NCBI GenBank assembly: GCA_025937075.1
Contig: JAICSD010000283.1
Location: 1 to 6,060 of the forward strand
Source: Vicinamibacteria bacterium
GTDB taxonomy: Bacteria; Acidobacteriota; Vicinamibacteria; Vicinamibacterales; 2-12-FULL-66-21
Direction of reading: 5' to 3'
DNA: 6,060 bases
Below, in pieces: positions 1-4,734 of the stretch; the stretch's first letter is position 1, and every line of letters starts with the position of its first letter. The notes under the pieces were generated by a model. That model was given only the letters and a program-made list of their open reading frames with translations, searched no databases and was not told the DNA's origin. Made by a program: the position numbers and the translations under genes.

Positions 1-216
<216 letters not shown>

Positions 217-223
217 TGCTGTT

Positions 224-243
224 CTTCCGCCTGAAGGCGGAAG
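224..243 (-). repeat. Hairpin in the rpsG-fusA gap overlapping the fusA ribosome binding site
   Basis: Perfect inverted repeat: CTTCCGCC (224-231), 4-nt loop (232-235), GGCGGAAG (236-243). In the mRNA (minus strand) the loop is UUCA and the 3' arm GGCGGAAG ends 7 nt before the fusA ATG, so it contains the only purine-rich Shine-Dalgarno candidate. There is no T-tract after it, so it is not an obvious intrinsic terminator. It may be a dispersed REP-like palindrome or a translational control hairpin; both readings are inference. Confidence 0.7.
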
Positions 244-265
244 CTACGAAAATCTTTGAAGATCC

Positions 266-739
266 CTACCACCGATAGTGAGCGAACGCCTTGTTCGCTT
301 CTGCCATGCGATGCGTGTCCTCACGCTTCTTCACGGCGCCGCCGCGCAGGTTCGCGGCATCCATCAGCTCGTTCGCCAGCTTCTCCTGCATCGTCTTGCC
401 GTCGCCGCGATCGCGCGCGTAGCCGACGAGCCACCGGATGCTCAGCGAGAGCCGCCGGTTCGGGTTCACTTCCACCGGCACCTGATAGTTCGAGCCGCCG
501 ACGCGGCGCGACTTCACTTCGAGTGCCGGCTTCACGTTCTCGATCGCCTTCTTGAACACTTTCAGCGGATCGTCGCCCGTCTTCTCCTGAATGGAGGAGA
601 GCGATCCGTACATGATCCGCTCGGCCGTGCTCCGCTTGCCGTCGCGCATCAGCGTGCTGATGAACTTCGTCACCAGCGAGCTGCTGTAAAGCGGATCGAG
701 GGGAACTTCGCGCTTCGGAATTTCTCTGCGTCGTGGCAT
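266..739 (-). CDS. rpsG: 30S ribosomal protein S7
   Basis: A primary binder of the 3' major domain of 16S rRNA that nucleates assembly of the 30S head and contacts E-site tRNA. The 157-aa product has the normal S7 length (about 156 aa). It shows family hallmarks along its length: [18 protein letters not shown] at the N-terminus, [20 protein letters not shown] at about 20-40, [20 protein letters not shown] in the middle, RLSLSIRWL, and the C-terminal stretch ending in [12 protein letters not shown]. The ATG lies only 3 nt after the rpsL stop and has no strong Shine-Dalgarno, so translation is probably coupled to rpsL. In E. coli S7 represses its own operon by binding the rpsL-rpsG intergenic RNA. 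Here that gap is 3 nt, so that exact regulation cannot apply in the same form. Confidence 0.98.
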   Translation of the reverse strand: MPRRREIPKREVPLDPLYSSSLVTKFISTLMRDGKRSTAERIMYGSLSSIQEKTGDDPLKVFKKAIENVKPALEVKSRRVGGSNYQVPVEVNPNRRLSLSIRWLVGYARDRGDGKTMQEKLANELMDAANLRGGAVKKREDTHRMAEANKAFAHYRW

Positions 740-742
740 GGC

Positions 743-1117
743 TTATGACTTCGGCCTCTTCGCGCCGTACTTCGAACGACCCTGTTTCCGGCCCTGCACG
801 CCCACCGCGTCCAGCGTGCCGCGGACGACGTGGTAGCGGACACCCGGCAGATCCTTCACGCGCCCCCCGCGAATGAGCACGAGCGAGTGTTCCTGCAGGT
901 TGTGGCCGACGCCCGGGATGTAGGTCGTCACCTCGATTCCGTTCGTCAGGCGCACGCGCGCCACCTTGCGAAGCGCCGAGTTCGGCTTCTTCGGCGTCTG
1001 CGTGAACACGCGGACGCATACCCCGCGCTTTTGAGGGCTGTCCTGCAGCGCGGGGCTCTTCGTCTTCGTCAGAACCTTCTCGCGCCCTTTGCGCACAAGC
1101 TGGCTGATCGTCGGCAC
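743..1117 (-). CDS. rpsL: 30S ribosomal protein S12
   Basis: A decoding-centre protein that controls translational accuracy. The 124-aa product starts at the GTG at 1115-1117 ([13 protein letters not shown]). AGGAG lies 5 nt upstream of this codon, and the resulting length matches the family (about 123-124 aa). Diagnostic blocks are [20 protein letters not shown] (29-48), [24 protein letters not shown] (69-79), [20 protein letters not shown] (81-100) and the basic tail [10 protein letters not shown]. Lys43 and Lys88, where substitutions give streptomycin resistance, are wild type. Asp89, the usual RimO methylthiolation site, is present. The reading frame stays open upstream to an ATG at 1204, but that would add 29 non-homologous residues inside the structured leader. 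It is the first gene of the str operon. Confidence 0.98.
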   Translation of the reverse strand: MPTISQLVRKGREKVLTKTKSPALQDSPQKRGVCVRVFTQTPKKPNSALRKVARVRLTNGIEVTTYIPGVGHNLQEHSLVLIRGGRVKDLPGVRYHVVRGTLDAVGVQGRKQGRSKYGAKRPKS

Positions 1118-1392
1118 AGTCACTCCTGCGGACGGGTCGGCCGCGCGCTCGCGCGGAACCGGACACCGGCCGGCTGGCAACAACAACAGCCGATCGCCAC
1201 GCAACCGCGCGACGTTGTCGGCTTCAGTGCTCCAGGCCTAGGGACCGCGATCGCGGGCCGGCACCTGGAACTGGCTTACCCTATATGGTTTAAAGTGCGG
1301 CGCCTCGAGGGCGCATGCGACGGGCACCGCTCACGTGCGGTCCCTGCTTGGGGTTCGGCTCCTAGATAGGGTGTCCCAGGGCCGACCAGAAC
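1118..1392 (-). promoter_or_regulatory. Long structured 5' leader of the str operon
   Basis: About 275 nt without a credible gene lie between the predicted transcription start (near 1392) and the rpsL GTG. Read as minus-strand RNA, it can form several stems. ACCCUAU (1366-1372) pairs with AUAGGGU (1278-1284), closing a roughly 95-nt domain. Inside this, one hairpin spans 1322-1344: GGG/CCC plus ACCGC/GCGGU with one bulged base and a 6-nt loop. A second spans 1300-1314: GCGCC/GGCGC with a 5-nt loop. Further on are CCAGG/CCUGG (1232-1236 with 1264-1268) enclosing the 12-nt palindrome CCGCGATCGCGG (1245-1256), and CCGCGCG/CGCGCGG (1141-1156). The stems are seen directly; a role as ribosomal-protein autoregulatory leader is inference. 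I do not recognise a known RNA family. Confidence 0.5.
1141..1156 (-). repeat. GC hairpin just upstream of the rpsL ribosome binding site
   Basis: Inverted repeat CCGCGCG (1141-1147) and CGCGCGG (1150-1156), seven complementary pairs with a 2-nt centre; in practice six pairs with a 4-nt loop. It lies 24 nt upstream of the GTG and about 14 nt from the AGGAG, too far to cover the ribosome binding site by itself. It could stop longer-range pairing from invading the site or be part of a regulatory fold. Confidence 0.5.
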
Positions 1393-1398
1393 CTTGCA

Positions 1399-1427
1399 AA
1401 TATAGCACGCGGTGGAAGGGGGCGCAA
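1399..1427 (-). promoter_or_regulatory. Sigma-70-type promoter of the str operon
   Basis: On the minus strand, -35 TTGCGC (1422-1427) and -10 TATATT (1399-1404) are separated by exactly 17 nt. This is the best promoter-like pair upstream of rpsL, and it stands out in very GC-rich surroundings. Transcription would start near 1392. The -35 box lies 8 bp from the csbD terminator stem, so the preceding gene ends immediately before this promoter. No UP element is obvious. Confidence 0.6.
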
Positions 1428-1435
1428 GAGAGCGG

Positions 1436-1464
1436 CCCCGCGCGGGCGGACGGCCCGCGCGGGG
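1436..1464 (-). terminator. Strong GC hairpin ending the CsbD-family gene
   Basis: A perfect 12-bp inverted repeat, CCCCGCGCGGGC (1436-1447) and GCCCGCGCGGGG (1453-1464), with a 5-nt loop. It begins 13 nt after the CsbD stop codon in the direction of transcription. Only a weak pyrimidine run (CCGCTCTCTT) follows instead of a true T-tract. It is therefore best called a probable terminator whose strength rests on the very stable stem. It could also act on any transcript coming from the other side. Confidence 0.65.
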
Positions 1465-1477
1465 TGCTCGAGAGCTC

Positions 1478-1681
1478 TCACTCCTTGATCTTGTCAGCGA
1501 CGTCGTTCAGGGTTTCGCCGACTTTGCGGCGCGCCTTCCCAAAACCCTCCTGAACATCCCCGGCCGTCTCGTCGGCTACGCCTTCATCGTGCAGCCGCTC
1601 GTCGTCCGTCAGGTCTCCCCAGGCCTGCTTCGCCTTTCCCTTGACTTGATTGCCCTTGCCGTCGAGCTCGTCTCGATTCAT
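1478..1681 (-). CDS. CsbD-family small stress protein
   Basis: A 67-aa, highly charged, hydrophilic protein with the CsbD-like pattern: MNRDELDGKGNQVKGKAKQA at the N-terminus, WGDLTDDERL at 21-30, then GVADETAGDVQEGFGKA and a Lys/Glu-rich end. There is no signal peptide or membrane segment. CsbD proteins (Bacillus subtilis CsbD, E. coli YjbJ) are induced by general stress or osmotic shock, but their molecular function is unknown. The start is the ATG at 1679-1681, because AGGAGG lies 5 nt upstream; an ATG 14 codons earlier has no support from homology. The gene is monocistronic: a strong hairpin follows it, and a divergent gene (the peptidase) begins 126 bp upstream. No clear promoter was recognised for it. 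Confidence 0.9.
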   Translation of the reverse strand: MNRDELDGKGNQVKGKAKQAWGDLTDDERLHDEGVADETAGDVQEGFGKARRKVGETLNDVADKIKE

Positions 1682-1760
1682 CGGGTCCTCCTGTGGCCTG
1701 AACGCCGCAGGATTACTCTTCAAATCCCGGGCCGCGGGCGCGCGTCATGGCGGGACTATC

Positions 1761-1766
1761 TATAAT
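1761..1766 (+). promoter_or_regulatory. Possible -10 box for the M28 peptidase gene
   Basis: A perfect TATAAT lies 42 bp before the GTG start of the peptidase, in an otherwise GC-rich gap. At the expected distance upstream the sequence is GC-only, with no -35 resemblance and no extended TG. The promoter is therefore incomplete: it could need an activator, or be chance. The gap (1682-1807) must also hold the divergent promoter of the CsbD gene. Confidence 0.35.
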
Positions 1767-1807
1767 GGCGAACAAGCCTCATCCGTGCTCTGGAGAGGGA
1801 AGCAGGA

Positions 1808-3493
1808 GTGTCAGCGCCAACCATGAAGTACCGACTGTTTGGAGCCGCGTGCCTCGTCGCGATTGTCTCAGCTCTTCCGTTCGCTGCAGGCATCGATCCG
1901 CAAATCAACGACCGCATCCGGCACGAGGAAGCGGCCCGTTCCGAGGTCATGCGAACGCTGCACTTCCTGACGGATGTCTACGGCCCGCGGCTCACTGGCT
2001 CCCCCAACCACAAGGCCGCGGCGGAGTGGGCCGTCAAGCGAATGACCGAGTGGGGCCTCACGAACGGCCATCTGGAACCGTGGGAGTTCGGGCATCCCGG
2101 ATGGACGAACGAGCACCTGGAGGTCCACGCGATCGCACCGTTCAAGGACGCGCTCGTCGCGGAAGTGGTGGCCTGGACTCCCGGGACACAGGGGACGGTA
2201 CACGCAGCAGCGTTCAATTTGATCCTGCCGGAGGGCCCGGAGGCGCCGTCCTCCGCACCTGCGCCAGGCGGCCGCGGGCCGCGGCGTCTGGGGCCGTCAC
2301 GAGAAGAACTGACGACGTACCTCGAGTCCGTCAAGGACAAGGTCAAAGGAGCGGCGGTGCTCGTGGGTAAGGCGGCGTTCGTTCCGGTGAACGTCAGTCC
2401 GTTGCCCGGGCGGCTCACGGACGACCAGGCGCGATGCCGATTCGATCCCGCGGCAGCCAATGATCCGGCCTGCCAGGGATTGGCGCGCGGCCGGGGCTTT
2501 GGCGCACGCGGACGCGGCACGCCCGTCCCCGGACACCTGACTATGCGTCAGATCGACGAACAGATCGACGCGTTTCTCGTCGCGAATGGCGCGGCGCTCA
2601 GGATCAACGATGCCGCTCGTCCGCACGGCCAGATCATCGCCTACGACAACCGGACATACGACGTCACGAAAGCGGTGCCGACGATCGTCCTCCGCAACGA
2701 GGATTACGGTCGGATCGCGCGCACGCTGGCAGACGGGACGCCCGTGGAGATCGAAGCGAACATATTGAACCGCGTATACCCGGGGGGCCGTACGTCGTAC
2801 AACGCCGTGGCGGAGATCGCCGGATCGGACAGGAAGGCGGAGGTCGTCATGGCGGGAGGCCATCTGGACTCGTGGCACTCCGCAACGGGCGCGACCGACA
2901 ACGCGATCGGGTGCGCCATCATGATGGAGGCGGCGCGCATTCTGAAGGCCCTGGACGTGCAGCCGCGCCGCACGATCCGCATCGCGCTCTGGAGCGGTGA
3001 AGAAGAGGGTCTCCTGGGCTCCCTGGCGTACGTGAAGGAACATTTCGGCAACGTCGAAGCGCCAAAGCCCGAGTTCGCGAGCTTCGCGGGATATCTGAAC
3101 ATCGATACCGGCACCGGCCGGCTGCGCGGTGCATCGGTGTTCGGACCGCCGGATGCCGCGCAAGTCCTTCGCGAGATCCTCGCGCCGTTCACCGATCTGA
3201 AGGTCGTGGGCGCGATGACCACCTCGAGCCGCGCGACGGGCGGGACCGACAGCACGTCATTCAACAACGCGGGGCTGCCCGGGATCGGCTTTACGCAGGA
3301 TCCGATCGAGTACAACACGGACACGCACCATACGAACCTGGATACCTACGAGCGCGTCATTGAAGAGGACGTTCGCGATGCGGCGGTCATCGTCGCCGCA
3401 ACGCTGTATCAGCTTGCGATGCGCGACGACATGCTGCCGCGGTTTTCGACTACGGAGATGCCCGGCGCACCGCCGGCGCGAGGTGGGAATTAG
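1808..3493 (+). CDS. Secreted M28-family zinc metallopeptidase with PA-like insert
   Basis: A 561-aa predicted exported aminopeptidase or carboxypeptidase of the M28 fold (di-zinc, carboxypeptidase Q/aminopeptidase-like). The N-terminus [23 protein letters not shown] is a signal peptide, so action is periplasmic or extracellular. An N-terminal part ([21 protein letters not shown], 55-75) is followed by a PA-like segment at about 115-320 ([27 protein letters not shown]) carrying a Gly/Arg/Pro-rich insert. The catalytic domain has the metal set in order: GGHLDSW (H352, D354), GATDNAIG (D364), SGEEEG (E398 catalytic base, E399 ligand), LNIDTG (D433) and [10 protein letters not shown] (H508). The start GTG at 1808 has GAGAGGGA about 7 nt upstream; the ATG at 1823 is the alternative. 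Substrate is unknown. The family is often expanded in soil bacteria that degrade peptides. Confidence 0.93.
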   Translation: MSAPTMKYRLFGAACLVAIVSALPFAAGIDPQINDRIRHEEAARSEVMRTLHFLTDVYGPRLTGSPNHKAAAEWAVKRMTEWGLTNGHLEPWEFGHPGWTNEHLEVHAIAPFKDALVAEVVAWTPGTQGTVHAAAFNLILPEGPEAPSSAPAPGGRGPRRLGPSREELTTYLESVKDKVKGAAVLVGKAAFVPVNVSPLPGRLTDDQARCRFDPAAANDPACQGLARGRGFGARGRGTPVPGHLTMRQIDEQIDAFLVANGAALRINDAARPHGQIIAYDNRTYDVTKAVPTIVLRNEDYGRIARTLADGTPVEIEANILNRVYPGGRTSYNAVAEIAGSDRKAEVVMAGGHLDSWHSATGATDNAIGCAIMMEAARILKALDVQPRRTIRIALWSGEEEGLLGSLAYVKEHFGNVEAPKPEFASFAGYLNIDTGTGRLRGASVFGPPDAAQVLREILAPFTDLKVVGAMTTSSRATGGTDSTSFNNAGLPGIGFTQDPIEYNTDTHHTNLDTYERVIEEDVRDAAVIVAATLYQLAMRDDMLPRFSTTEMPGAPPARGGN

Positions 3494-3523
3494 CAGGAGA
3501 CGGCGCGCGCCCGCCGGAGCGGA

Positions 3524-3542
3524 GCGGGGCAGGGGGCCCCGC
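3524..3542 (+). repeat. Inverted repeat after the peptidase gene
   Basis: GCGGGG (3524-3529) and CCCCGC (3537-3542) form a 6-bp stem with a 7-nt G-rich loop, about 30 nt after the peptidase stop. There is no T-tract, so terminator function is doubtful. Together with the 3563-3585 hairpin it makes most of the 105-bp gap self-complementary. Confidence 0.5.
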
Positions 3543-3562
3543 GAGCGACGGCGATGGGAGGG

Positions 3563-3585
3563 CCGGCGGGGCGAAGCCCCCCCGG
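3563..3585 (+). repeat. GGGGC-GAA-GCCCC hairpin before the cupin gene
   Basis: GGGGC (3568-3572), GAA loop, GCCCC (3576-3580). After one C/C mismatch the stem is extended by CCGG (3563-3566) pairing with CCGG (3582-3585), giving nine pairs in all. It ends 13 nt before the cupin ATG. The compact GAA-capped palindrome resembles dispersed REP-type elements, but only one copy is in this window. It may be a REP element, a partial terminator, or a processing or stability element between peptidase and cupin. Confidence 0.55.
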
Positions 3586-3598
3586 TAGAGATCGAGAC

Positions 3599-3958
3599 AT
3601 GCCGCGACTAATCGAGAAGCCGACCGTCATCGACTGCGTCGGAACCAAGCCGAAGCAAATTCAGGAATACGCCGGACGCGTCAACTCGGGACACGCGGGC
3701 GTCAGCGTCGCGCGGATGATTTCGCCTGAGGGGTGGGAGGAGCCGGGACAGCGCCCCGAGTTCGAAGAGATCACCGTCGTGCTGAAGGGAATGCTGCGCG
3801 TCGAGCACGAGAAGGGTGTGCTCGACGTGCGCGCCGGACAGGCCGTGGTCGCCTCACCGGGCGAATGGGTGCGTTACAGTACGCCGGGCGCGGACGGGGC
3901 GGAATACGTCGCCGTCTGCATCCCGGCGTTCTCACCGGCTACCGTGCATCGGGATTGA
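3599..3958 (+). CDS. Small single-domain cupin protein lacking the usual metal histidines
   Basis: A 119-aa cytoplasmic protein with no signal peptide. The cupin beta-barrel core is recognisable: PGQRPEFEEITVVLKG (49-64) fits motif 1, with E57, six residues, then G64. LRVEHEKGVLDVRAGQAVVA leads into motif 2, SPGEWVRYSTPG (86-97), and the C-terminal strand is EYVAVCIPAFSPATVHRD. The two motif-1 histidines and the motif-2 histidine of metal cupins are absent (QRPEF and WVR stand at those places), so catalysis, if any, does not use the standard metal site. Acidic residues E54, E56 and E57 remain. The ATG at 3599 was chosen because homology-like sequence begins there; its Shine-Dalgarno is weak (GAG). 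Function unknown. It may be co-transcribed with the peptidase. Confidence 0.85.
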   Translation: MPRLIEKPTVIDCVGTKPKQIQEYAGRVNSGHAGVSVARMISPEGWEEPGQRPEFEEITVVLKGMLRVEHEKGVLDVRAGQAVVASPGEWVRYSTPGADGAEYVAVCIPAFSPATVHRD

Positions 3959-3960
3959 TC

Positions 3961-3978
3961 GCGCAACTCGAGGTGCGC
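3961..3978. terminator. Possible weak bidirectional hairpin between convergent genes
   Basis: The cupin (plus) and BON (minus) genes converge with only 21 bp between their stop codons. This gap contains GCGCA (3961-3965) and TGCGC (3974-3978), a 5-bp stem with an 8-nt loop. No T-tract is present on either side, so termination here is only suggested by position. Confidence 0.25.
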
Positions 3979-3979
3979 G

Positions 3980-4648
3980 CTACGACGCGACCTTGAGCTT
4001 GTTGACGACCTTCTTGACGCCCGTCGTGTGCTCGACGAGCCGCCCGATACGCGTCTTGTCCGCCGTTGTCGGCACCGTGCCGCCGATCGTGACGGTGCCG
4101 CCGTTCGTATCCACGTCGATGTGCGTGCCGCGGGCGACGTCATCAGCCATCAGACGGGTCTTGACGGCGGTCGTGATCGATGCATCCTCGACGGCGTGCG
4201 CCCCCTTCTTCACGGCAGGCGTCGTATCGTCCTTGATCACGATCTTCGTGTCGTCTTTCTTCGCGCCGCTCGTCCCGACTTCGCTCCCGGCAACCTTCAG
4301 CTCGTTCTCGACCTTCTTCACGCCGGTCGTATTCTGAACGAGGTGTCCGATCCGCGCCCTGTCGGCTGCGGTCGGCACGTCACCGGCGATTGTCACAACG
4401 CCATCCTTCGTATCGACGTCGATTGACGTGCTGCGGGCGACATCGTCCTTCATCAGCCGCGTCTTCACCGCCGTGGTGATCGACGTATCCGACACGGCCT
4501 GCGCGCCTTTCTTCACCTTGGGCGTCGTATCGTCCTTGATGACGATCGTCGTGTCGTCCGGCTTGTCCTTGGGCTTGTCCTGCGCCAGCGCCGACCCGGC
4601 GGGTACGAACAGCGCGCACGCCAGAGCCACAGCAAGCGGTGTCTTCAT
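3980..4648 (-). CDS. Exported protein with two tandem BON domains (OsmY-like)
   Basis: A 222-aa protein that starts with a clear signal peptide (MKTPLAVALACALFVPAGSALA, cleavage near residue 22) and is probably periplasmic. A Lys/Asp-rich linker is followed by two copies of a unit of about 90 aa, residues 31-120 and 132-221. Each begins DDT-IVIKDDTTP and contains SITTAVKTRLM, DDVAR, IDVDT and TTGVKKV. The second half of each unit is a BON domain (alpha-beta fold with conserved Gly and hydrophobic strands). BON domains are thought to bind phospholipid or other envelope components, as in OsmY and the outer-membrane-integrity protein DolP. AAGGAG precedes two ATGs; 4648 (10-nt spacing) fits better than 4654 (4-nt spacing). 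The specific role is not known. Confidence 0.9.
   Translation of the reverse strand: MKTPLAVALACALFVPAGSALAQDKPKDKPDDTTIVIKDDTTPKVKKGAQAVSDTSITTAVKTRLMKDDVARSTSIDVDTKDGVVTIAGDVPTAADRARIGHLVQNTTGVKKVENELKVAGSEVGTSGAKKDDTKIVIKDDTTPAVKKGAHAVEDASITTAVKTRLMADDVARGTHIDVDTNGGTVTIGGTVPTTADKTRIGRLVEHTTGVKKVVNKLKVAS
3986..4558 (-). repeat. Internal tandem duplication of the BON unit
   Basis: Two in-frame units, 4289-4558 and 3986-4255, are offset by 303 bp. Aligned by eye, about 69 of 90 residues are identical. They are separated by an 11-residue linker (GSEVGTSGAKK). High identity over the linker-like DDT/IVIKDDTTP part as well as the BON fold points to duplication of a whole module rather than independent acquisition of two domains. 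Confidence 0.85.
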
Positions 4649-4683
4649 GGTCATAGCTCTCCTTGTCAACTTTGACAGAGGAG

Positions 4684-4699
4684 AGCATGGATTGTGCCA
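4684..4699 (-). promoter_or_regulatory. Candidate sigma-54 promoter of the BON-protein gene
   Basis: The minus strand reads TGGCAC, 5 nt, ATGCT. GG (4697-4698) and GC (4685-4686) are separated by exactly 10 nt, as required for -24/-12 elements (consensus TGGCAC-N5-TTGCA). Transcription would start near 4674, leaving a leader of about 25 nt that contains AAGGAG. The match at -12 is imperfect (AT instead of TT), no activator site was identified, and a short motif like this can occur by chance. Confidence 0.35.
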
Positions 4700-4715
4700 G
4701 TGGTCGAGGCCTAGG

Positions 4716-4732
4716 GCGGCCTTTTCGGCCGC
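4716..4732 (-). terminator. Hairpin at the end of the cystathionine beta-synthase gene
   Basis: GCGGCC (4716-4721) and GGCCGC (4727-4732), with loop GAAAA on the transcribed strand, begin 2 nt after the stop codon. Six GC pairs and an A-rich loop make it stable, but CCTAGGCC follows rather than a T-run. It may be a weak terminator or an mRNA 3' end protector separating this gene from the BON gene. Confidence 0.45.
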
Positions 4733-4734
4733 GA

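Noticed and set aside
321..1166. Long minus-strand open frame of 281 codons across rpsL and rpsG
   Set aside because: It lies in another frame of two unmistakable ribosomal protein genes, and its translation is Arg/Ala-rich, low-complexity shadow sequence.
1118..1204. 29-codon N-terminal extension of S12 from the ATG at 1204
   Set aside because: The GTG at 1117 has AGGAG at correct spacing and gives the exact family length. The extension resembles no S12 and lies in structured leader.
830..1369. Plus-strand open frame covering the str leader
   Set aside because: It is antisense to rpsL and its leader, with no Shine-Dalgarno and no recognisable family features.
1278..1372. Possible tRNA in the folded leader
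   Set aside because: There is no acceptor-CCA, T-loop or anticodon-arm pattern, and only two internal hairpins.
1682..1723. 14-codon extension of the CsbD protein
   Set aside because: The strong AGGAGG just before the ATG at 1681 and the family's conserved MN-D start show the shorter form.
2297..3163. Minus-strand open frame of 288 codons
   Set aside because: It is antisense to the catalytic domain of the M28 peptidase, whose motifs are intact. Long antisense frames are expected at this GC content.
3554..3598. 15-codon extension of the cupin from the ATG at 3554
   Set aside because: It would translate the GGGGC-GAA-GCCCC hairpin into Gly/Pro/Arg residues, and family-like sequence starts at 3599.
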